DNA of 64,000 bases from Ciona savignyi (taxonomy: Eukaryota; Chordata; Ascidiacea; Phlebobranchia; Cionidae). The stretch is from positions 130,285 to 194,284 of the forward strand of contig CH002575.1 in assembly GCA_000149265.1 (NCBI GenBank). Reading direction: 5' to 3'. The notes beneath the pieces are model-generated. The model was not told the DNA's origin. It saw nothing but the letters and a program-made list of their open reading frames with translations, and made no database searches. The translations under genes and the position numbers were made by a program. Below are positions 46,101-64,000 of this stretch, piece by piece (position 1 is the stretch's first letter; every line of letters begins with the position of its first letter).

Positions 46101-47977
46101 CAGTTTCTATTCAGACAAAGCAATGACAATGGTTCATTGTAGTTGACTTTTTTTCAAATGCCTTAGTTTGATGGAGGTTAACAGCGGTCATAAAAAAAAC
46201 ATTTAGCGGCGACACCTAAATTTAGTAGATTAATGGGTTCTACTAAAATTAAAGGAATGTCATATAATTTATATACAATACACTAGACTTCTCTGCTAAA
46301 GGACACATACAATATCGATGTAAAACAATATTAATTCTTTGTATTTGTTACCTCATTAGCCAGTTGAGTTTTGATCCAGTTCAAATAGTAGCCAAGATCT
46401 TGACTATTCATCCGATCCTTTCCCCAACATGCTAGTTTGGCAATAATCCGACTTGCCTGAGATTGCGACAAGAAATGTAATGATTAAAAATAAAGGAGCG
46501 AATATAAAAATTGTCACTGTTAATGCTGAAAAGATGGTAGCACCCTTACATAGAAGAAAAACAAAGTTCCACTTTAATTAACTGCTCAAAAAATGAAAAA
46601 TTATTTGCCAATTTTAATAAACTACATACAATAAAGAAATCAAAAAAGTATGAGAAGGATATGTTAATGGAAAAAAATCGTGCTGTTCTGCACAAATCTG
46701 CACACCCCATATAGATTGGTGAGTAGTGCATAAAACAATTATTGTAGTAAATTCTTCTGTAACTTGGTAAATCGTGTCATTAGATTAACAAACAAATCCA
46801 AAAAAGTGGTTTGAGTCGAATTTATTGTATCCAATTAGGATAAGTCTCTTAAATTGTTAGCAAGCTTAATTAAAATATGCTTAAAATATTACTGAGTAGG
46901 CATAACACTTCACATAATTTCCCAAAAGTTAAAATGGCCAGCTAATTGGCATGAATCATTAAGGAGATTAAACAGGTCAAATCTTTCAGGAAAGGTAGGC
47001 CTACCAGTAGCTAACATGGTCTGAATAGACTATGCTTGAAAACGAATTTCGATTAATAGGAGTCATTAATGTCAGCAGCATAAGTTGAAGCAGAGAATAA
47101 ATTCTGAAAGCTGGACCTAACCAAGTTTAAACCAAATTATGAGTGGTTAGGCCAAAGCTCCAAACCAATTCATAAATCAGTTTGGACAGGGCAACATGCT
47201 AAATTATTTTAAATAAATTTGCATATTGGCAAATGTAGTGTCAAGCCAATTAACACTTATAAAAGAGGTTCGAAATCTAGTGTCATCCATAAAACAACAA
47301 TTAAGACATAATATACCTGGTGCACAATAAAGCGGTCGTTTCTATTGAGCATGTTCATGAATCCGATCCACGATGAGGTGCGCTTTTTGTTGTCTTTAAA
47401 CAAAACTACCCTTTGTGGATCCTCAGACAACAGGTCATCCACAGAAGTCAGGATATATCGGACAGTTTGTTCCTTCGATATTCTTGTCATGAGCGATATA
47501 AAAGTACGGGCACACTGAAACAAAATGCTTCAATACTTCATAATCTACATACTACTTTATTGGATCTGTGAAAAGAAGATTCTTAGCTGGTTTTAAGCTT
47601 AAAGAGTTCGGGAATTTACAAAGCTGTGCATCATGTGAGATTATTACCCTACAGGCAATCATACCTCTTCCCCTCGCCTGTTCAACAATTCCTGCCTTGC
47701 AATAGCCGACTTTGCTCCATCAAACTCTTGGATCACATCATAATCCTGTTGCTGGATCATCTGACCTTGTAGATAGGATTGCCAGTTTACTCGATGTTTC
47801 CGTACCTCTTCAGCCTGGTTGGTGACAATAAATAAACTATTGTATGTTTTAAAATTTATTTAAAAAAAAAACAATGCATATCCAAAATACCTGAGATTTT
47901 AATGTATTGGTTGGCATTGAAGGAATCAGTAGACCATTATCGGCTGAGTTGAGCGGGTTTTGCTCATTAGAAACCAT
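43194..47977 (-). CDS. ATP6V1H: V-type proton ATPase subunit H
   Basis: Twelve exons join in frame: 47977-47891, 47814-47665, 47514-47317, 46456-46352, 45826-45729, 45669-45477, 45361-45266, 45214-45132, 44859-44734, 44399-44298, 44107-43994 and 43227-43194, giving about 461 residues. Subunit H is an all-helical regulatory part of the cytosolic V1 sector, needed for coupled ATP hydrolysis and proton pumping. Family blocks follow in order: [122 protein letters not shown] and [15 protein letters not shown]. Mammalian H has an extra loop after the NWIKTQL block; here the exon ends just after it (ANE) and resumes at MTDYLQSIL, so this gene encodes only the short-loop form. The 100-N gap lies in intron 44860-45131 and does not affect coding. 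Confidence 0.95.
44899..44998. other. Assembly gap of 100 N
   Basis: Placeholder-length run of N inside an ATP6V1H intron. The exons on both sides are intact and in phase. Confidence 0.95.
46200..46315 (+). repeat. Diverged SINE fragment in an ATP6V1H intron
   Basis: GATTAATGGGTTCTACTAAA followed by TTAAAGGAATG and ACAATACACTAG matches the central body of the main SINE (GGATTAATGGGTTCTACCAA, then TTGAAGGAAC). Both ends are lost. Confidence 0.5.
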
Positions 47978-48609
47978 AGTTCTGGTGTGATCTAGTTGTG
48001 TAAAACCGCAAAGCACCGTACAGGACTGGGCCAAAAAATAGTTTATCTTTTATTGTATATAAGTGTTTTTTCTGTGGATCCAATGAATGTGTTATGTGCC
48101 ATTTGTAGCCTGGCAGGTTAAAAAATTATATTAAAGAGTGAAAAAATATGTATCTCTAATATATGCAATAGCCGAATTTTGTTTAAATTCAATTCAATTT
48201 TTTGTTTGTTTTTTTTTCGCTGCATCGTTTACCACCAACAATTTGAAAACACAAATCATGTCATATATGTACCAAAACAAATATGGCGCTAACTGAAAAT
48301 CCAACAATTAACCAAAAAAACTGTGGCAAGATAACAAAATAGGAAGGCACCAAAAAAATATCTAGTTTGGTGCCTCCAAGTATCTTTCCACAACTATCCA
48401 AGAAATTTGTAAATCAAATGCATTAAACACAACGAACACTTTACTTTTACTTTGAAGAAAAAATGTAAATAACTAAAAAAACAAAAGATAGGACCTCGGT
48501 CTATTGATCTATTGATTCTGCAATGATCCATAGATATCTAAAACTTGGAGATCATATGTTTAGTCACGTGGGCGACAATGAGAATAGAAATGAAATACCA
48601 GTTTTTAAT
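47978..48609. other. 5' flank of ATP6V1H
   Basis: Contains T- and A-rich tracts and no recognised coding segment. A frame open upstream of the chosen ATG lacks another ATG, so the start at 47977 is preferred. Confidence 0.4.
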
Positions 48610-49320
48610 TTTATAATTTAGTTATAGTTGGTTTATTTTTTTGCTTCTTCGTTACAATAAAGAAGAAAAGAACAAATATTTAAAAGTTAGGGAGACAGGA
48701 TAAATCGGCAAAACTAGAGTAGTTAAAACACGTCAGTAAATGACGTGGCTGTTAAATCTTATATTAATAAAAATAAATTTCAACAGAACAATTCTAAATT
48801 AACTAATTAAATTTGATGGTATTTAAGCCTTAAGTAAAAGTGTTCAAGCGCGATCCAATACTGAGGGGGAACCGGCTTTGGGAATTAAGCGGAAAAGTAA
48901 AAAACCCTAAAATGAAATTTCACCAGTGGTTAAAAACAACCGTTTCAAAACACACTTTATAAGACATTAAATTATATTTGGTGCAAAAACAGTTATTGCA
49001 CTATATTTATTAAAAAAACAGTGCCGAACATTACTGCACTAAAACATATAAATAAACTAATTTATGATAGTAATATGTATACAGTAAACATAAATAGCCT
49101 ATTTGAAATAATACTACATTAAACATCGACAAACAACAGCAAGCTTTCGCTTTTTTTGTGTGTAATTAATAAACAGTAAGTCCGAAACAGTTGAATGTAA
49201 AATCTCCACGGTAATTGGTTTGCACTGCCAAATCTCATCTTTATTAAGGTATCATCGGAGAAAAGAGGATTGCAGCCGCCGGCGAAGAGAAGTTGAATGA
49301 GGCGGGGATGGTGAAAGAGC
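48610..49320 (-). mobile_element. LINE-like 3' region, copy D
   Basis: On the minus strand this matches the 4500-5335 element over about 700 bases. Landmarks are GTGAAATTTCATTTTAGGGT, TTTACTTTTCCGC, CAGCCACGTC and GACGTGTTTTAACTACTCTA, with the tail near 48610. Identity is modest, so it is an older copy. The 5' part (49250-49320) is GC-richer (CGCCGGCGGCTGCAATCCTC). Confidence 0.5.
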
Positions 49321-49984
49321 AATCAATTCCGCCGATGATATTTCTTTACAAATGAAACAAGTTTAATTTATGCTTTCACGATGACAAAACAGAAAACGGG
49401 ACTTACTTTAAGTAAAAAATACAAAGACGGCAAAACTTTAGTAAAACACATTTATCCTTAAATTAATTATTTAGCATAAGTATTTGCCACCGAACGGCCA
49501 CCGAACGTAAAGTATTGTTGCATTTCAAGTTTTCAACCTTTGTGTGTGTTATTTTATTTGCCGTCTCTTTTGCCGACCGCAATTTTGTGTACGTGTTTTA
49601 TGAGTAAAGAACACTAACTCGTAAAATTCCAATTAGCTTTTTAGCATTTAATAAGCTATACAGTACAATTAAAATTGGCATAAATTGAGAAAAAAAATTC
49701 CCAAATCCATCTTCAATCGTTTTCCCGAAAATTTCCATATATATATATTTTATCTAACAGTTGGCAATAAATGATTAATTACTCTACTTCTTTGGCGTAT
49801 TTTCCTAAATAAATAAAAATCATTACTTTTATAACAGATTTTGTAAGTGGACTTCATAATATCCGAAAAAATTAATTAAAAATTGCGTATTTTGTAGGAT
49901 ATGATCAACAAAAATCCTGTAAATAGTTAATTTATATTACGCGAGTCAAGGTTGACCTCTGGATTAAAACTTAATACGATCAAG

Positions 49985-50471
49985 GATAATATGACCAGCC
50001 GCTTATTATGACCAATTGGCTACGGTCCGGATTTTTTCATTTAAAAATCTCCGTTTAATGTGACCGAATTTCGGATAATATGGCCACCATTTTCTCCGTC
50101 TCTCTTATTACAGTAAAGTATTTTTATAGGCACACACTTATAACTTTGCCTTTTTAACATTCATGCATGTCGCGTGTGTGCTCTGTACCGGGTCTTAATG
50201 ACGAAACAGTCACATCGCTATGACGTAAATTTACTAACACAGTACTGGTAGTTACTCTATTATGCTGTACCACCGCTTGTACATATTGTTACATACTTTA
50301 CAATACTTAATTTTACCGTCACTTTTACTGTTAATTGCCGGCATTTGGACTTCATGTGGCTTACAGTGTCGATTCAGGCGCGGTTATGGCGACTTTGGTT
50401 TTTATGATCATTCGGATAATATGACCAAAATGGTCTGGTCTCAAGGTGGTCATATTAAGCGGCGCCTACTG
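49985..50471. mobile_element. pogo/Tigger-like non-autonomous element
   Basis: The right end reads GGTCATATTAAGCGGCGCC then TACTG, followed by TA, as expected of pogo-type ends that start CAGTA and insert at TA. The left side carries the inverse motif CCGCTTATTATGACC and several GGATAATATGACC units, but its exact terminus is eroded. No transposase frame. Confidence 0.5.
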
Positions 50472-50519
50472 TATACTAAACAAATTTGGGAAATTTCCCA
50501 AAGTAAATAAAATGTAATT

Positions 50520-50860
50520 ACTATTTTAACCCTTTTTTAAGTGGACTAACATCATACTTAATTCTTTGGTAAGCGGACTAACAGGATACACACATAATTA
50601 AAATTTAGGAAATTATGTTTGGCGCTATGAAACCTAAAACATACAATCTGAAAATATCTTAATTAGTATTTCATAGGGAACCCTAATAATAATCAATTTT
50701 TTTTGCGATTAGTAAGAAGATGGCGGTACTGAAACAAATCCTTTTATTTGAAAAGTTATGTTTTTGGAAAAACAAATTTAGAACTTTGCTTTTTTACCAA
50801 ATACGTTGTAATTTCCTTTTTTAGCGGTTGTAAAAAGACTGCAAATATCAGTTTTAGGAA
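50520..50860. other. Intergenic, nothing firm
   Basis: A short near-duplicate (AGTGGACTAACATCATACTT and AGCGGACTAACAGGATACAC, about 40 bases apart) was noted. No gene or element was recognised. Confidence 0.35.
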
Positions 50861-50864
50861 TAGG

Positions 50865-51152
50865 AATAGGATATTCATGTTTATCCCCGTGAATGGGAAA
50901 ACCTAGGGGGTTATAACACGGGCAATCGTCAGATCACCTCGCGCCCATCTTCGGGTTACCGGAGCTATTTCAGTGTGTTGTGTGTGGTTCACACGTTCCT
51001 TCAATTTGGTAGAACCCATTGATCCGCTGGGTTTAGGCAATGTCCGTAAAGTGCCTTGCCCAAGGACACAACCGACTAGCTAGCGACCAGTTTCGCACCT
51101 GCAACCTTTCGATTGAAAGGCGACGCCTTTAACCGCTAGACTACCGGGCCGG
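50865..51152 (-). mobile_element. tRNA-derived SINE, near full-length copy
   Basis: On the minus strand: head GGCCCGGTAGTCTAGCGGTT, B-box region CGAAAGGTTGCAGGTGCGAA and body GGTTCTACCAAATTGAAGG, ending near a single TATCC at 50868. It is highly similar to 31865-32172, but with a shorter pentamer tail. Confidence 0.78.
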
Positions 51153-51424
51153 TATTCATTAACCTTTAATTATATGATTCCGGACAAATATAACTGCGTA
51201 TATAAACTAAGTATCTGGAACAAAATATCAATTAATTGGTAGTATTTTTTGACATTTTAACCAAGTGACATTATCCCAGTTTACAGTTTTAAAGCATCAC
51301 TTTAACTAGTCTTACCTTAACCATGGTATAACGTTGAAAATAAATAGCAGGGGTCATGTACACAACATGCAGTGGTTAAGCAGTGTACATGATTCGAGAA
51401 AAGCTATGAAGGATCAAAGAAGAA

Positions 51425-51530
51425 TAAAGTATTGCACATGGGTGACCTTGCCCCACCCGTCGGGCTACCTGTAACACTTTGGCTGAAAGGCGATGCACCA
51501 ATAATCCACCAAGCTAAGCGGTCAAACTAC
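51425..51530 (-). repeat. Diverged tRNA-like SINE head
   Basis: On the minus strand, TTAGCTTGGTGGATTATTGG and TGCATCGCCTTTCAGCCAAA parallel the A-box region and GCGTCGCCTTTCAATCGAAA of the main SINE. The rest is lost or changed. Confidence 0.4.
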
Positions 51531-51748
51531 TTTTATTCAGTATCGACATTTTTTCACAGTAAAAACTTAAGCAAAAAATGTCAAAATTATATTAAAACAC
51601 TCTCAGTAAGTGATGCCCATGTTGTTTTAAAAAACATGTTTGCATGTCCTTGTTGCGGGTACCACAGTTTTAGCAACGTCACAGTTTTTGCTTATGTTCA
51701 GTGAAGCACAACTATACGTGGAAAGTCAATCAAATTAGTATATGTGCG

Positions 51749-52591
51749 ATGTGGAAGTCTTACTCTTTAGGCGCTTTTAATAAGCATATAGGTGTTACTG
51801 AGCAAAACCTTAACGTGTTGCGAGAAAAACTATTGCAAACCAGGCAAACATTTGTAAGCTTATTAATAAAGGATACGGAAACTCGTCTCGAAAATGAAAA
51901 TATAGAATTGAAGAAAAAAGTTAATGATTTAAAACGTCTGTTGATAGAAGCGGAGGTGAAAAACGGACATGGTCATAAAGAAATAAATATTCCACCAATC
52001 AAACCTCAACAGGTTTTAAAATGCAAGGAAAAGATTGATGTAAAAAAAACAAAGGTGCCACCTGCAAAGGCTAAGACTGGTATCTTGCAGGATTCCGAAC
52101 CAACTGTTGCTAGATTAGATTTCAGAGTTGGTAAGATAGTTGATGTGAAACGACACCCTGATGCTGATTCACTTTATCTGGAACAAATTGATGTGGGGGA
52201 GGAGAATCCAAGAACTGTGGTGACTGGTGTGGTGAAACACATCCCGATAAATGAGATGGAGAACCGAAGTGTTGTAGTGCTGTGTAATCTAAAACCAGCA
52301 AAAATGCGTGGAATATTATCGCAAGCTATGGTGATGTGTGCAAATACTCCAGAAAAATTGGAAATAATTGACCCCCCAAAAAATGCATGTCCTGGGGATA
52401 AAGTTACTTTTGAAGGTTTCAATGGAACTCCAGATTCCATTCTTAACCCCAAAAAGAAAATCTTTGAAAAAATTCAACCTCATCTGCAAACTAATGAGGA
52501 CTGTGTAGCTTGTTACAAAGGGGTGCCATTTACTGTCGAAAGAAAGGGGGTTTGCAAAGTGCAGACTATGAAAGTTGCTGCTATAAAATAG
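51749..52591 (+). CDS. AIMP1: Aminoacyl-tRNA synthetase complex scaffold AIMP1 (EMAP-II/p43)
   Basis: One uninterrupted exon of 280 residues from the ATG at 51749; the frame is open a little further upstream without another ATG. AIMP1 is a scaffold of the cytosolic multi-synthetase complex that binds tRNA and arginyl-tRNA synthetase. Residues about 20-85 form a heptad-rich coiled coil (RLENENIELKKKVNDLKRLL, then EAEVKNG). A Lys-rich linker (KKTKVPPAKAKTG) leads to the tRNA-binding OB-fold and C-terminal EMAP-II domain (ARLDFRVGKIVDVKRHPDAD, LCNLKPAKMRGILSQAMVMC, NPKKKIFEKIQPHLQTNEDC, ending VQTMKVAAIK). Length compares with 312 in human. The absence of introns is unusual beside neighbours with many. 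An AATAAA follows at 52731. The TMEM258 start lies 274 bases downstream on the same strand. Confidence 0.93.
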   Translation: MWKSYSLGAFNKHIGVTEQNLNVLREKLLQTRQTFVSLLIKDTETRLENENIELKKKVNDLKRLLIEAEVKNGHGHKEINIPPIKPQQVLKCKEKIDVKKTKVPPAKAKTGILQDSEPTVARLDFRVGKIVDVKRHPDADSLYLEQIDVGEENPRTVVTGVVKHIPINEMENRSVVVLCNLKPAKMRGILSQAMVMCANTPEKLEIIDPPKNACPGDKVTFEGFNGTPDSILNPKKKIFEKIQPHLQTNEDCVACYKGVPFTVERKGVCKVQTMKVAAIK

Positions 52592-52730
52592 TAATCTAGG
52601 TGGTACCCCACTGAACACTTGCTAAACTGACATCACAAAATTGTTGCTTACTATGACTCTGAAACACTGTCAATTAATTTAAGTGTTTAAAAGAATTCCA
52701 CAAATTTTACCAGTAGTTTATATTGACACA

Positions 52731-52736
52731 AATAAA
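52731..52736 (+). promoter_or_regulatory. Polyadenylation signal of AIMP1
   Basis: AATAAA 140 bases after the AIMP1 stop and 130 bases before the TMEM258 start codon. Confidence 0.5.
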
Positions 52737-52865
52737 ACATTGTTTACATATTTCTAAACCAAATTATTTTATTGTTAATGTCAATTTTTTAAATTGTGGT
52801 TAGGTTTTGTTGATCATTGATTATTTTTTGAAGTTTGATCATATCAAGGCCAACCAAGAATAGAA

Positions 52866-53239
52866 ATGGTAAGAAGTACACTTAGGCTAACAAACAAGAA
52901 AAATAAATTTATGTAAAACTTTATTCCAGGAACTTGCATTGGATCTTGCAGACATGAGACGGTACGTCTCACCGGTTAACCCAGCTATCTATCCTCACTT
53001 GACCCTAATTCTGATGGGCATTGGACTTTTTTTCACAGCATGGTTTTTTGTATACGAGGTACAAATTTACCATATATTCTTCAAACAAAATACATATACA
53101 CTTTAATTGTTTTATTCAGGTGACTTCTACAAAATATACCAGGGATTTTCACAAAGAAGTCCTCATGGCTATGGTTGGTTCGTTTTTCAACGGATTTGGA
53201 ATCTTATTCTTGCTACTGTGGGTTGGAATATATGTATAA
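52866..53239 (+). CDS. TMEM258: TMEM258, small oligosaccharyltransferase-associated membrane protein
   Basis: Three coding exons (52866-52868, 52930-53058, 53120-53239) give 83 residues, against 79 in human. Exon 1 contributes only the ATG, followed at once by GTAAGA. Exon 2 begins GAACTTGCATTGG, giving [19 protein letters not shown], which aligns with the MELEAMSRYTSPVNP start of vertebrate TMEM258. Two membrane helices follow ([20 protein letters not shown] and [18 protein letters not shown]), joined by the conserved [13 protein letters not shown] loop. The protein is a subunit of the ER oligosaccharyltransferase and is needed for N-glycosylation. The introns are 61 bases each, very short. 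An AATAAA lies at 53270-53275. Confidence 0.95.
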
Positions 53240-53269
53240 CATCAAACTCTGGGTGTCATTGAAGAAAGC

Positions 53270-53291
53270 AATAAAAAGTGGTCATTTTATT
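53270..53291. promoter_or_regulatory. Back-to-back polyadenylation signals of TMEM258 and RAD21
   Basis: AATAAA on the plus strand at 53270-53275 and AATAAA on the minus strand at 53286-53291, ten bases apart. They serve the convergent genes TMEM258 and RAD21 and would make their 3' ends overlap. No other close RAD21 signal was noticed between its stop at 53484 and this site. Confidence 0.5.
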
Positions 53292-53483
53292 GATATTATT
53301 TATCAAACATTAAAAAACACTTCGGCAGTATTTGTTGTTTTAGTGCACTGACCGGTTGGTAAAAAAGAAACACTCATCCCTAGCGTCTGTTAAATGTTGA
53401 GTGTAATTGGAAAAGAAGCATTATTAAACTGACATATTGTAATATTTACAAGAGTAACAAATTAACAAAATTGTACATTTGTA

Positions 53484-62912
<9,429 letters not shown>

Positions 62913-63093
62913 TTAGAAGGCATTAGATAGGGATGCACAATATAGGATAAATAGGTATTCTGCAATATTCTAGAATAATACTTTTCGAATCTAGAATTTC
63001 GAATCCTATTCTAGAATGTTTTACCATTTATTTTAACTTGCTACAGTGTGCATATTTTTCTCATTTAAAAAATAGATACCGGGTGGTATATGG

Positions 63094-63215
63094 ATACGAT
63101 AGGATATTCATGTTCATCCCTGTAAATGGAAAAACCAAGTGAGTTAACACACAGGCAATTGTCAGATCACCTCGCACCCACTGTCGGGTTACCGGAGCTA
63201 CTTCATGTTTATCCT
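63094..63215 (-). repeat. SINE 3' fragment nested in a hAT MITE
   Basis: GATAGGATATTCATGTTCAT, TTAACACACAGGCAATTGTC and AGATCACCTCGCACCCACTG match the 3' half of the main SINE on the minus strand. The tRNA-like head is absent. Confidence 0.65.
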
Positions 63216-63442
63216 TTTCATGTTTATAACGATATTCTAATATTATCTTAAACAGTATCTGGAGGCCATTCTAGGAGGTTTTGTTGCAGTAGATGGCTAA
63301 CAAAAATGCTCGCAATCACCAGTCAATTTTCATCTTCCCAGTTCGGTAAAAGTGAATAATCAAACATATATAAAATCATTCTTTGTGGTAGGTAGTTTAA
63401 AACTTGGTTGTATAAGTGGAATAAATATTACCAATAGCCTAC

Positions 63443-63530
63443 TAAACGTTACGTCTCTAAATAACTTTTCCGCCTATGGAATAATAGCGTCATATTTAAA
63501 GGTGCGATAAACCACATAATTAAGCGCATG
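63443..63530 (-). repeat. Dispersed repeat block, copy 2
   Basis: Inverted counterpart of 58479-58585 (GTCTCTAAATAACTTTTCCG, TATTTAAAGGTGCGATAAAC). Confidence 0.55.
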
Positions 63531-64000
63531 TGTCCACGACGCATATGTATAGGACAACTGATAATATAATGTTGTCCCGTTTAAAAAAATGTTCTGACGC
63601 TTTTGAATGGTAGATGCGCTTTCGGTATGTAGAAACACATTACGGGTATTACTAATTTAATGCGTAAAATATTTGGTAAAACAAATGTAATATTCCAAGT
63701 GTTGTATGTGCGCGGGGTGTTAAATCTCATAATGTGTGAAATTATTGGCAGAACTATAAAGTATTTTTAATATTAATTTAGTTTGGGCAATTTAGTTTTA
63801 CGCTTCTTATTAAATAGGCTAGCTTGTAAAGATTCGAATCCTTAAAGATTAGAAGCTTAAAGATTTGAAATTCTATCTTGTGCATCCCTAGCAATAGATG
63901 GCAAAAACTTTCATCAAGGTGCAATACATATTCTCAAAGCAGAAGAACATTTTTTGCGACCCGAGATTAAATTATTGTATTTGGCACACCAGTAATAAAA

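Larger units (their letters stand above)
62928..63890. mobile_element. 963-bp hAT-type MITE in a RAD21 intron
   Basis: Ends TAGGGATGCACAATATAG and CTATCTTGTGCATCCCTA are inverse complements with one difference. The flanks GCATTAGA and GCAATAGA match at 7 of 8, a hAT-length duplication. The element begins 28 bases from the exon at 62900. It contains a SINE fragment (63094-63215) and the dispersed block at 63443-63530. Confidence 0.8.

Noticed and set aside
50262-50510. 82-codon open frame with hydrophobic start
   Set aside because: It lies inside and extends past the pogo-like element, and its hydrophobicity follows from T-rich sequence.
51432-51704. 90-codon open frame before AIMP1 containing a CPCCGY motif
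   Set aside because: Its first part is a diverged SINE head and the rest overlaps the AIMP1 5' region in another frame. The cysteine motif alone is not enough.

Overview
The window reads as nuclear DNA of a compact, AT-rich chordate genome, most likely an ascidian of the Ciona type. The protein-coding genes are clear orthologues of vertebrate single-copy genes, their introns are mostly 60-1500 bp with GT-AG ends, intergenic spaces are short, and a tRNA-derived SINE plus several small DNA transposons recur. The species call is an inference from gene structure and repeat style; no database was consulted. Two 100-N assembly gaps are present (11563-11662 and 44899-44998).

Layout. 1-1530: a possible terminal exon of a gene that starts before the window and an unrecognised two-exon 92-aa candidate. 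1531-5711: repeats (tRNA-like relic, 440-bp repeat, composite SINE, LINE 3' end) and the 3' end of USPL1. 5712-15992 (minus): USPL1, a SUMO isopeptidase, rebuilt from nine exons with its Cys-His-Asp triad. 16000-22200: gene-poor, with a repeated unit, a GC-rich island and a degenerate tandem duplication. 22298-26294 (plus): CNOT11, eight exons, complete. 26344-28767 (minus): USB1, three exons, complete; its 3' end meets that of CNOT11. 28800-36100: gene-poor and repeat-rich, with weak small-ORF candidates. 36136-38136 (plus): a two-exon LRR single-pass membrane protein. 38140-43190: repeats, including an internally deleted hAT transposon with a nested hAT MITE. 43194-47977 (minus): ATP6V1H, twelve exons, complete. 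48000-51700: LINE, pogo-like and SINE relics. 51749-52591 (plus): AIMP1, one coding exon. 52866-53239 (plus): TMEM258, whose start codon sits alone in its first coding exon. 53484-62900 (minus): RAD21, fourteen exons, with the extreme N-terminus beyond the right edge. The large RAD21 introns hold two hAT elements and a piggyBac-type MITE with recognisable target-site duplications.

The genes do not form one pathway. They are housekeeping functions: SUMO deconjugation, mRNA deadenylation, U6 snRNA 3' maturation, V-ATPase, tRNA synthetase scaffold, N-glycosylation and cohesin. Two gene pairs converge with almost touching polyadenylation signals (CNOT11/USB1 and TMEM258/RAD21), and AIMP1-TMEM258 are close enough in tandem to raise the question of co-transcription. 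I found no prokaryote-style system, no CRISPR array and no clearly new multi-gene system. The most interesting items are the hairpin flanking the first assembly gap, the transposon cluster in RAD21, the composite SINE and the unassigned small genes.
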